Of a DNA stretch of 64,000 bases, positions 45,654-56,938 are shown in pieces (within the stretch, counting starts at the first letter, position 1; each line of letters begins with the position of its first letter). The stretch is from Pontederia crassipes. Lineage: Eukaryota; Streptophyta; Magnoliopsida; Commelinales; Pontederiaceae. Both the position numbers and the translations under genes were made by a program. The notes beneath the pieces are model-generated. The model ran no database searches, was not told where the DNA came from, and saw nothing but the letters and a program-made list of their open reading frames with translations. The stretch spans positions 44,646,991 to 44,710,990 of the forward strand of contig CM060195.1 of NCBI GenBank assembly GCA_030549335.1. The letters run 5' to 3'.

Positions 45654-46986
45654 GTTACAAATCTATTAGCTTCTTCTTGCATTTTGATATATAGTTTTGT
45701 AAACAAAGATTAACATTTATATGTTTCATATTTACTTAGTTATTGCGTTGAATAGTGTAAAATCTACGATACATACTTCCTCTAGAACAAGGGAGGAGAT
45801 CTCCGGGCCGCCCGTTGATGACTGACCATAAAAGGATCCTGCCAAGTGAGCCTCCTTCTCGAGGTCAACTACGTTGTCATTGTACCACTCGCCTGCGTGC
45901 ATGAAAGAACACATGAACATACGTATCAAGGAAGTATAACTAGCCCATATCATATATTACTGTGAATGTTTCATGGAAGAAATCTTATATACCTAATAGA
46001 ATGGGTATCTCTTTGTGGGGCTTGGGGAATGGATACTCCTTGGAGCCCTGTCGCGGCCGGATAATAAGAGCCCCGTAGACCGTGGCGCAAAGTGAAGAGG
46101 CATGCGAATGCCACCAAAGTGTGCCCTCTTGGCCGGTGATGTTAAATTTGTACGTGAAACTTTTCCCAGGTCGTATCGGGCATTGGGTTATCATGTCGAC
46201 CCCGTATTGCCAATTGCTTAGGCGTTGTTGTACATCGTGCCTTCATCCAAAACAAGGATCCCTTAATTATAAATTGGCCTACTTTTCATATGCATATATA
46301 AATGGTTCTACCTAATTGCATATGAGGTTTAATTTGCGTCAAGGCAAAATACAAGTAGTTCGTGATCTTGATTGATATATACCAGTGGATGCGCAAATTA
46401 CAAGTAGTTCGTGATCTTGATTGATATATACCAGTGGATGGTTATGTTGTAGGGCGACTGATTGATGACATCAACGATCAAAGTATCCCCTTCGTTAAAG
46501 TATATCGTCGGCCCCGGCAGTTGACCATTGACTCCGGTGATCGTAGTGCTGTTGCACAAACGTTCCACTTGAAAGTTTCCAACCTCAGGAGGTTCGAAGC
46601 GTTACTAAAACAACAGGAGACTAAAGAAGATGCAGTTCGAGGTCGATCGAAAAGCTACCGAATTTTACAAAATCAACCACAAGAATGAATGCATAAGATA
46701 ATTACATGGAAGGTGTGCTTCACTACTGCAGCCTCTGTCCTTTGATGGCATGAAGTAACTAGGACAACCACTAAAACGACCATCAACCACCACCGCCCCA
46801 TGGCCAATATACCGGACTTGGAATCAATCAGGTACAGAGGTACTGATAGTTCAAGAAAGAATCAATAAATTTTTATCGTTAGCTCGAGAAGAAGACACAT
46901 CTTTATGACTTTACAGAGGGAAAATTAGTAACTTGGATGCTAAAAACTGCTGCGATTTGATGCACTATGCAGCCATGGCAGAGCTC

Positions 46987-46994
46987 TATTTAAA
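46987..46994 (-). promoter_or_regulatory. TATA-type box of LAC-3
   Basis: TTTAAATA on the minus strand about 185 bp upstream of the LAC-3 start, matching that of LAC-2. Confidence 0.45.
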
Positions 46995-47240
46995 GCTGGT
47001 ATCGAGGCAACGCCATGCATCCATTTCATACGTAGACGAGTTCAATACTAGGCGAAGAGTTTTATTTATTTAATATATAGCCGCGTCGAGAAATTTTTGG
47101 AGAATTTCACGTACCATATTTTAGATCGAGTCATCAATTGCTCTGTAACCACGTTACTCTGTATATTTTGATGGGTCAACGTTATTCCGACGTCAAAAGT
47201 TTATTTCTATGCACACATGCACACGGATGAGTCAAATGAT

Positions 47241-47252
<12 letters not shown>

Positions 47253-47296
<44 letters not shown>
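47253..47296. repeat. (AT)n microsatellite
   Basis: About 22 AT units in the LAC-3 upstream flank. The matching place in the LAC-2 flank (near 36,345) lacks it. Confidence 0.9.
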
Positions 47297-47299
<3 letters not shown>

Positions 47300-48996
47300 T
47301 GATATGTTAGAGATTTGATCAAGTTATTCATTATCTATACAAATTGCCAGCAAGAGTTTGACGAATATGTAGAGGTCAGCTCTAATCATATGCCGTTAAT
47401 TAGTTTTCTCTTCAATCGGTCAATGTACGAATTATATTTTTGCTTTCAATGTTTTGTACATTGGATGTTGAATGATTCATAATGGAATACATGAGTATAG
47501 ATGAAGAAAACTATTGAAAAAAAACAGGAAGAATGGGCGATATTCAGAGTTTTGTTTTTATTTATTAACATTTAAGTTAGTTATTTTAGAAAGGTTTTAA
47601 TATAAATTAATTGAAAAACGAGGATGATAAATTCTTCTAAAATGTAAAAGACAAATTCTGAAGAAATTTTTTTTTTCTTTTGGGTGATAATTTTTTTTCT
47701 CATTTTGCATTTATTCTTATTTTTGTGTGATGTTGAATCTAATCATATGTGGCTAACTCCCTTTGTTTTCTAGGAATGGTTGTGACTTTGAGCTAGTTTT
47801 ATGACGATGCTGGTATCTTATTTCTTATGCAATATTAGCTCTAATGATAATGCTGAGATGATGGTTAAATTTAGAGCTGCTGTTTATGGAATTGCTAGTG
47901 TTGTCTTTTTCCCTTGATGACTATAATCAAAATCAAACCTTACGATGATGTTGTCTAATAGATGAGTGATAGTACGGTGAATGTGTTACATTGTGAAATC
48001 AAGAAGTTTCTTTTATGTTGAGTTGTGATATGAGAACTAGCAAGTAGCTATTACTCTTTATATTTGTGGGTTATTAAAAGTTCAAGAATGAGTATAAATG
48101 TCGAGAGTTGAAGTCTTATGAATAGTGAGTTAGAATGAATGCTGAGGAGTTATATTGTTGTTCAGGACACTAAGAGGTTGTGTCCAAAGTCTTTAACTTA
48201 TTCATGTGAGAGTATGTCATTTTCGGTATTAATAGAATCCATGAATTGAATCTTTTATAGATTTTAGCAATCATCTAATACAATGACTCTAAAGAATCTT
48301 CCATTCACAGGAAACTCTTTTTCCACTACTTTGAATTTTTTTTACTTTCTGCATAATTCTTTTCTTGTCCTTAACCTAAAATATAAAAAATATTTGCATT
48401 CACATTTCCTGTTAGAAGCTAGACATCTTTCATATATTATGCTACAAATTCATTTTAGTCTTGTTAATACTCATCTATTTAGCATATTTCATTTTGTTGC
48501 ATTTTTATTTTATATGAACTAATAACTAGTTTGTAAGGTCAGATCTAGACTTTCAAATCTTTGATGACACAATACCTCGGGGCGCTCTAGGATTTGCACA
48601 CTTACGAATTTGTGAAGGCCGAGAATTTTTAAAACTTGTTTGAAACCATTCCTCTCATTTCATAAGTCTTATATTTCACTTGATCCACTTACATCTTGTA
48701 GCCCTACACTCATCATGATGCCATTTCCGCTCAGACTCTTAGGGTGCTTATTCAATTGGATCGAGATCACATTTGTATGTTTGGCCTCCCTTATCCCATA
48801 CCTGACTGCGTTCAATTTATAACCCATGGTTGACCTCATGACTATCTTTCCCTTTTCAAAAAACTATTTTATATCGATCTTAGTCTTGATAATAAATTTC
48901 TTGTTGAGAATGACATTTTGGTTTTATTAAAGTAGTATGAATATGATAAATTATAATGAAAAGAAATGTTGAAAATGGAAAGTGAAATCCAACTGA

Positions 48997-51900
48997 CACT
49001 ACAAGAAAAACTCCAATTTCCGACGATTCTTTTCGACAGACGTAAATTCGTCTGAAGTACCGACGGATTTTTTGGCAGATTGAAATATCCATTAAAATTA
49101 TCGTTGGATAACTTTTCGACGATTTTAACAGTCTAAACTTACGACGGTTGAAAATTCGTCGAACTTTCCGTCGAAAGTTTCGATGATCGTAACCGTCAAA
49201 GATATTAAAATCGGGCGATCAGTTTCCATGCTGGTTTTTCGATGGTTCAGTCCGTCGAAAGTTTGACGGTTCACGTATCCGTCAAAACTTTCAGTGATCT
49301 TAGCCGTCGAAATATCTTAACGTTAACGAGTTATCTATATTTTCACTTTCGACAGTTTCGGCCGTCGAAAGTTGCGACGTTACACGGAACCTTCGATATT
49401 TCAATGGTCGGACCCGTCAGAATGTTAACTCATTTTAATTATAATTTAAATGTTTTCGACGGTTCTGACCGTTGAAAGGGAAGATTTATAATTTATATAA
49501 GTCTATTTCACTTGATATATAATATTATATATTTCGACAGTTAAAATCGTCGAAAGTTTCGACGGTTTGGAGAACCCTCGAATGTTTCGATGATTCATTC
49601 AGCGATTTTGACCGTCTGAATTTGAATTAATATTTTATTGTCTTTACCTACATTCCGACGGTTCCGACTATCAGAAATGGACTATATAAATATCCGACAC
49701 CATTGTCACCATTTCGGTTTCCCTCCCTTCTACTCGATCGCGAGCGATCTCCGGCGGCGACCTCTGTTCGACGTCCCGGCATCCGCGCTCCGCCGCCGCC
49801 TGCGCTCACGACCCGGCCGCCGGCGCCTGTGATCTAGACCCGCCGCCGCCTACAATGCTCTCGCGACCTGCCGTCGTTTGAATGATCGAAGCCGTCGTGC
49901 GCCGCTAGCAGCTCGACCTGCCGCCTCTGCAACCTCCGTCTCTGCAACAGGTACGCTTCCCGGCCCCATCCTCCGGCCTCTCTCCTAGCCTCCGCCCTCC
50001 GTCTCCCATGGCGGCAGCTAGATCTAGCTGCGGCCAGATCTTTTCTTTTCTTTTTTTCAATTTTTGAAGTCTATAAGCAACTCATTATGTTCATCTTGAT
50101 ATATAGAGATCATAAGCAACAAAGTATTTAGCCAGTGATTCTTTGTCTTCTAAGTATATAATAATTTCATTATTAGCATGAATGAGAAGTGATATTTTAG
50201 TGGGGATCTTATAAGTGCAAAAGAACATGTAGATCGAGTCCAATTTGGATAATGCGTACATGCTTTCAGTTAGGATTTTAGTGCGAGAGAAATTATGTAT
50301 TGAATCAAGTTGTACAAGCATAGACTTTTGGGGATCCATTTCACAATAGCAGTACTATCGACCGATAACCACAAGCTTCTTGTATGTTAATATATTTTAT
50401 TTTTTCGTACAGCACTTTAATTTCTTGCTTGAGGAGCTTTGTGAGGTTTCTCCTTTCGACAACTTTGAAAGTGTAACAATGCAAAATTTGAGTGTATCAT
50501 AAATTTGGTCTTTATATGTTTTGTTGTCTTATGTTTGATTTAAATGCAGGTTTTTGAAATTACTTTGTTGTCTCTGTCACTCCAAACGACGTAAGTTATT
50601 TATTTTTAAGTCATTACTATTTATATGTGTTGACAACGAAATATGAATTCTATTTATTTTAGTAGTTATTAAATACGTAATTTTTAAATTTCTTACTTTA
50701 GATTTCATTCTTTAGTTCTTATTTGTTATTTTATAGTGCAAATATGATTACTTTTACTTATATAGTGTTTATCATGTTTGTGACTAGTTCAAATTAGTAT
50801 TTATTTTTAGTTCATATTAGTGTTTATGATTTTCCAGATTAGTTTTAATTACTATTTATGATGTTTCTTCGATATTTTATTTAAAGTTTAATATGTGAAC
50901 CTTTGTAGTGATTGTCAAATTTTGCTTTTTTTTACACATAAATCCTTATTCTTCTGTATGCCTCTTATTATAAAATTTTGAATATTTAATTAGTATAACT
51001 TGCAATAATGCAGAAATTATCTTATACTTGAACGATCGTCGTTGGATATACAATAGAAATAATCCTGATCGTAGAGGTTTGACACAAGAATTCATAGATG
51101 GCGTTGATTATTACACTAGTGTGACTTGTCAATCTTTGCAATTTCAAGAGGGAACAATTATGTGTCCTTGCTTGAAATGTCTTAGCACAAAGTTACAAAT
51201 GATAGAGACAATTAAGGTTCACTTATATAGAAGGGATTTCAAACCAAATTATTGGCAATGGGACGATTTAGGTGAAGGATCACCTTCAACAAGCGTACCA
51301 AATCAAGGTATCCATTTTGTCGATCCTCATGAAGGATTTACTTCACAATACGAACAACTAGTTTATGACACAACTGCAATTGAGTATGGGAATATTAGGT
51401 TTGAGTAAGATGAAGAGACACCAAATCCAGAAGCAAAAGATTTTTTTGAGTTACTAAATGCTTCGAGCCAACCCTTATGGTCCGGGTGTGAAAGTCTTCA
51501 ATGAGTACAAATCAAAGTGCGAAAAAGCGAAAGCAAATCGAGAATATGACCAGGGAGCATGCTTGCATTCGGGTGGATGTGTATCCACGAGCACGATTGC
51601 CAAGAAAATGGTAAAGTCTTTCAATATTGCGTGGACAAAATATTATATTTTATTTGACATTTTTAACTGCAGGAGAAAGAGACGGGTAGACCTCCTACTC
51701 AGGACGAAATATTTCTTCGAACTCATCAGAAGAAGGACAAAGAATGGGTTTTATCGTTTGCTCGGGAGACATATGTCAGTAAATCTACTTGCCTCTTTTT
51801 TTTAAAAAAATTCAAGTAAATCTATAAGATAGCAAATTCGTCATTATAAATAATATAGTTGATTTATCCTTTTTTTTTTAATTTCAGGAGGGTTACAAAA

Positions 51901-53106
51901 CAAGTGAAGTCGAGCACATTACGCAAGCCACATAGGAAGAGACAACACCGCTGACCCCAAGACAATTTTGACGGACCACGTCTGGGTTAAGAATGGTCGC
52001 ATTTACAGCCTCAGATCTTCTGTTAGTAGTGTAGATATTGAATATGGTCGTAAATCGATATTAGGTTCCTCTGGTCAAGGTATCCAATAAATGTTTGACT
52101 TGATCAGGCAAGAGATCAGGCAAGAGGTTACCCATGAAATTAGAAAGGAGTTCGAAGAACGTGAGCGTCGTTCGAAGAAAGAGATGAAAAAAATGATGCA
52201 TGACATGATGCGGGGCGAATTCGACGATGAGGACGATTTAGTACTATAGATTCTTTGTGTTGTGTTGCGCTATCTCACTTCCCCTAGTTGATAAGATTCT
52301 GCAAATTTGTTCTACAAAACTCACACTCTCTCCATCCTCTTTGTGTTGTGTAGTGATGAGGTGCCTTGCGAAAAGGTGGAATTGCAGGATATCAAGTTGT
52401 TGAGGTCCGACGGGGAAGGCGAGACCACATCTTCTTGTTCCCATGTGTACGGAAGCTACTCGGGCTCTGAAATCTCGAGTCCATGTCTGACATCATCGTA
52501 ATTATGCTTTTGCTTACCATCTATTGACCTTATTATGGAATTGGACATTATGCGTTTGAATGTGTTACATTTGTGTTGTGTTGGACAATTGTTATGTGTA
52601 GGATTTGTGTTATGATGTTTGGACATTTTATTTCTGTCTTTTATTTTAATGTTTCCGACGGTTAGAACTGTCGATAATCATCGATATGTATTTAATTTTT
52701 TTGATACTTATCGACGGTTCTAACCGTCCGTCCAAACATAAAGACAGTCTTAGCCGTCGATAAACATCCACGGTTATAACCGTCCAAAGTTAACGACGGT
52801 TTGAGCTGTCAAAACTCAACGATTTTATCCATGGCTCAAACCGTCGATCTAAATTTTTGACGATTTGAACCGTCGATACATATCGACGGCTTAAACCGTC
52901 TTAAATCTTCAACGGTCGACGGCCGCGCCCGCCAGCTGGACCGTCGAAGATGTCGACGGTTCAGAGATAACTGTCGCAAATCATTTGCGATGCATCATTT
53001 TCACATGGACGCTATCCATCGAAAAATCCGTAAATGTCATTTTCGACGGTTCTCGACAAATTACAAACGATTCTGACCGTCTATAATTGGCTATTTTCTT
53101 GTAGTG
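48997..53106 (+). mobile_element. CACTA (En/Spm) transposon with partial coding capacity
   Basis: Ends cactacaagaaaaact and attttcttgtagtg form the TIRs. The 3-bp flanks are tga and tta, a one-mismatch target duplication. The left 700 bp and right 450 bp hold many cgacggtt/aaccgtcg subterminal units. A GC-rich leader-like island lies at about 49,690-50,035. Between 51,028 and 52,247 is a degraded transposon protein gene. The catalytic transposase domain of autonomous CACTA elements (Transposase_21) is not seen, so this is a deletion derivative. Confidence 0.88.
51028..52247 (+). pseudogene. CACTA-encoded protein remnant (transposase-associated domain plus plant Transposase_24-like region)
   Basis: About 51,031-51,405 matches the transposase-associated domain that begins En/Spm proteins: RRWIYNRNNPDRRGLTQEF, then IMCPCLKC, ETIKVHLYRRDFKPNYWQW. 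No ATG is in frame at its start. About 51,470-51,609 and, after an intron-like gap (51,610-51,673), about 51,674-51,775 match the C-terminal plant transposase region: GACLHSGGCVSTSTIAKKM, then EKETGRPPTQDEIFLRTHQK. A charged tail around 52,090-52,247 (EERERRSKKEMKKMMHDMM) ends in acidic residues and a stop. Stops interrupt the region after about 51,930, so it is not functional. The catalytic middle is missing. Confidence 0.75.
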
Positions 53107-53381
53107 TTACTCGGCATACTTACACAAGTTTATTGAGACTTTTCTTTAAAATTACAAATACATCTTTTTTTTTGCTAAAAGGTATGGAATAATAATGCAG
53201 GCTTCTCATATGAATATAAACTAGGTTAGGTTAGAAATTTAGGTATTGACATTTTTTATTTATGTTAGATTTTACTCTGATCTATAAACTGATTATTCAA
53301 TTATTATTCTGATATCCCTAAATTTATATAGTCAAAATATTGGCTTCACTTAAGCAAAATTAGATTTTAGTTTTTTTAATA
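53107..53381. other. Laccase-unit flank between two CACTA elements
   Basis: Resembles the LAC-2 upstream flank at about 36,940-37,060 (gcttctcaaattcaata-like, aaactaggttagg) and the 29,130/41,510 flank (gtcaaaatattagtttcat-like). It shows that both CACTA elements inserted into old laccase-unit DNA. Confidence 0.55.
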
Positions 53382-56300
53382 TACTACAAGAAAACTGTGC
53401 AATTTTTACGGACAATTCCGGACGGGCTAACATTCTACGACATTTCCAATGACGAGAAAAATCCTTTTGAAATGCCGACGATCATAATGCTTGTCACTCA
53501 TTCCAAAGACTAACCCCATCGTTAATTATATTCATAATAACATATATTAAAATTTTAATATAATCATACAATCAATATTAAAATCTTAATCTTTCCGACG
53601 GTTCTAAATGTCCGTAATTAGAATGAGAGAAAGGGAGAGGGAGAAAGAGAGAGTGTGTGACAGAGGGAAAGAAATAGGCGAAAAAAATTTAATATTAAAG
53701 TTTTTTATGGTTCTATCTTTTGAAATTTCAAGTGTGTCAATCAATAATTTAAGTATAATAAGATATATTATAATAAACTCTCAAGTATCACCATCACTTC
53801 CGAGAGTCTCTCCCTCTCCCTTATCTCTTTCTCTCCTCCTATCTCACAGCTCCATCGACCACACCCTCTCTCCGATGAAGGCATAGGTGGCTCTTGTCAC
53901 GATCCCGATTTAAACAGTAATTTAAACTAGAGTTCGCGACTAATTACGAATGATCAAACGGAATTAGGAAGATGATGCAATTTTTTTATAACATAAGAAT
54001 GAAAGTATAGTACTAAATAATTTACAAACTATGTGATGATATGAGAAAACCAACTTTTTTAAGTTTTACATTTAACAAAGTCACCTTGCCTTCTTATAAG
54101 TTACAAAATAACACATATATATTATACATTACAAACTCTCTCAACATTCCAACAAAAAGGACACGAGAGTAACAACTCCCCTCATTACCTTAACATCAAA
54201 ACACCTAAACCCTACTAATACTATAAGCTCCCACGATCCAAAAATCTATACTTATTTAAAAAATATTAGAAATAACATTATGATCAAAATAGCTCAATAA
54301 GTTAATAATTCATAGCCTGTGTATTATCAACTAATCAATTCGAAAAGATATAAAAACACAAGCAATAATCATAATAATAAATAAGTATTTTCATACATTT
54401 GATAATTACATATACAACATTTTAATCAAAAGCATCACTCTCAATTTGCAATCATTAGTTAGACATATTGAACATATGAATGAGAATGCAACACTCTCAT
54501 ATGAATGGACAGATTACCAACTGACCAGTGGTCCATAGGTGCACTATAGAGGTGACTCTTATCGTGATCAACGATGTAGCACTTAACTCCATTCTACCTA
54601 TCCTTTTCGGAGAACATATCATATAACGATAGGTGGATTCTAAAGGTGACTCTCACTATGAGTTCTCACGATGTAGCACTATCTACATGACAACTTAACT
54701 CCAATCTACTCATCTCATTTTTTAGGAACACGACAATGATTAGACTTTAGAGGTGACATTGAACTCCAATCTACTCTCTTCACGATATGTAGAATTTAGC
54801 TCCAACTATTAAACATGCAAAAAAAATTATACCAAATGCATTCCAACTTTGACGTTTGTTCAGCGATACTCTTTAACTTCACTTTATAACATGAATGCGC
54901 TTTATCTTATAATTTATTTTACATAATGCCCTTCCGATCGGGCAGGCAGCTCCGACGGCTTCCCCTCCCTCTCCCTCTCTTCTTTCTCAAGTCCACCCAC
55001 CCTACGGTTAGATCTGACTGCCCTAGCCCCCGGTGGCCGGATTGGCCGCCCTACGACCAGATCCGGCTACCCTTGGGGCCCTGGTGGCTGATTTGGCCCC
55101 CTGGCTGCCTACCACTTGATTGGCCCCCTGGTTCCGTCCACCCTTGGCTCTTGGTGGCCGATCTAGGTCGCCTTCCTCTCTTGATTCTAGCTACCAACAA
55201 CTCCGGTGGGCCCGCGCCTCTAACAACACCCTCTCTCTCTCTCTCTTTGTAAGATTGGCCACGGCCAAATTTGATCGTGGATCCGGTTGGAGGCGTCCGA
55301 TTTTATTTTATATTTTTAAAAAGTTTTTCTGATGGGACCTGTCGAAAACTTCCAGGGGACACCTGTTGGAACGTCTGACGGCTAAGTCCCATCGAAAGTT
55401 CCGACATTATGCGCCCTTAAGAACAGAACAACCAAAGCCACTATCATTTTTTTACTATTCAATGTAACATTTTTGTATGATTAATTTTTAGAAGTCTTGA
55501 TTGATATATTTTACTTTTTGCGTGAAATCATATTTTATTCATAATAGAAAATATATCCATATTTATTTGTATTTGAATTCTAAAAAAAAGTAATGCACTA
55601 AAGTAGAGACAAAAGTAAAAAATCCAAAACCATTTGATGATCACATTTCATAGGGGTAAAGGTACTTCAGGTCGAGTCTAATTTCGATTCTAAAAATCAT
55701 TCGTTACTTTTTAGATTATTTTTTAAAACTTTAAAAATCACCCTAAAATCATTTTAAAATAACCTCCTTCTAGGGCCAATTTTTTCGGATCACTATTATA
55801 ATAAAATAAATTTATTAAATATATATATTAAATTAAAATTAATATACATATATTTAATTTTATAACTGAATATAGGATGTGAGTTAAAGTGATTTGGATC
55901 GGGTCAATTTTTCGATCGAAAAAATTATCCACTATTTGTTTAGTCAAATTTCCACGTTAAAAAAATCACTCTAAACTTATTTAGAAAAATTCATCCCCTG
56001 AGGATCTATTTTCTAGGACCCCTATTCTAGTAGAATAATATTTTTAAAATATAATAATAAAAGTAATATAAATATGTTTAATTTTTATAACTATAGGATG
56101 TAGTAATAGAATTATTAAATTAGAGAATCTAATGTGATAAGAACATATTAAATTGGGTCTGGAGATGTCGTTGTTGCTCTGACTTGGATGCCGACGGTTA
56201 GATCTGGTTGCTGCAACTCGGACACAATTGAGGGTACTCAGATTTGGAACCAACTAAGAAGATAGAAAGAGAAGAAACGGGAGAGGGGAAAGGGGGGAAA

Positions 56301-56514
56301 CAAGTGGGTGTAAATAGGAAAAAAGGTTAAACCTTAATTTTGTAAATATTATAATAATAAAAATATTTAGAAATTAATGAATTATTAAACTTACCTCTTA
56401 AGACGTTACTAATCCATCTCTTTTTATGACGATTTATAAAACGTGATTAATTATCTTCATTTTAATACGTTTCTATAAATTGAGATGTTACTAATAATCT
56501 TAATTCTTGTAGTG
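53382..56514. mobile_element. Third CACTA-type transposon, non-autonomous
   Basis: Left end tactacaagaaaactg and right end attcttgtagtg are one-base variants of the CACTA TIR. Flanking triplets (ata, aac) do not match, so the edges or target duplication have decayed. A few cgacggtt units lie near the left end. A GC-rich proline/tryptophan-coding island at about 54,925-55,300 resembles those of the other two CACTA elements. No transposase domain. An LTR-like sequence seems inserted at about 53,895-54,923. Confidence 0.6.
53895..54923 (+). mobile_element. Possible solo LTR (gypsy type) inside the third CACTA element
   Basis: Begins TGTCACGATCCCGATTTAA, typical of some gypsy LTR starts, and may end at TTTACA before the GC-rich island. 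Contains three diverged copies of a 'gaggtgactct...gatgtagcact...aactccaatctac' phrase. I found no matching target duplication, so the limits are uncertain. Confidence 0.3.
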
Positions 56515-56576
56515 AACTTAGTTTAGTAATAAATTTGATTTCCATATATGTTAAGTGCTCAGCACCTACATTTTAT

Positions 56577-56938
56577 CCATATATATATATATATATATAT
56601 ATATATCTTTTATTAATAATTTAAGAATAAAAAATATAGTTCAAATCATTAATTATAATTATATTTTTTAAGATTTTATCTACACGGTAACAAATATAAT
56701 CATTTTCTATAACTTTTATAAAACCATCTTTATAATTTTACAAATTTTTGTACATTAATATTATAAATAATAATAAATATAATAATTTTCTATAACTTCT
56801 TATGCTACAAAATTACTTTTTCCTCCAAACTATTACTAAAGACACACTCATTTTTAAAGGGTAGCACCATCATAATCATCATTCGTTTCATGATGAATAG
56901 TGGACATTGACGGATATGGGTGCCAATGGGTGCACGCG
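56577..56938. other. AT-rich spacer, copy 2
   Basis: The (AT)n run at 56,577-56,606 is shorter than in copy 1. The rest matches 16,871-17,202. No gene. Confidence 0.6.

Larger units (their letters stand above)
41642..46801 (-). pseudogene. Laccase LAC-3, truncated and interrupted
   Basis: Exons on the minus strand: 46801-46706 (signal peptide MGRWWLMVVLVVVLVTSC), 46583-46432, 46240-45993, 45892-45777, and 42068-41642 as the first 427 nt of the last exon. Damage: the last exon loses its 3' 60 percent, including HPxHLHG and HCH. Exon 4 is 116 nt instead of 129, lacking 13 nt of the SDSYT region relative to LAC-2, which shifts the frame. The type-2/3 copper motif reads HWHD instead of HWHG. Intron 4 holds a 3.56-kb copia element with a nested CACTA. 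A 49-bp tandem duplication repeats the exon 2 donor side. The Cys lost in LAC-A is intact. It is closest to LAC-2 in exons and flanks. It cannot make a laccase. Confidence 0.92.
46802..48996. other. Upstream flank of LAC-3 with an unexplained insert
   Basis: 46,802-47,640 and about 48,865-48,960 match upstream flanks of the other laccase units. Between them, about 47,650-48,860 has no counterpart and is probably an insertion of unknown kind. Part near 47,770-47,920 could be a decayed LINE RNase H-like stretch, but support is weak. An (AT)n run is at 47,253-47,296. Confidence 0.45.
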
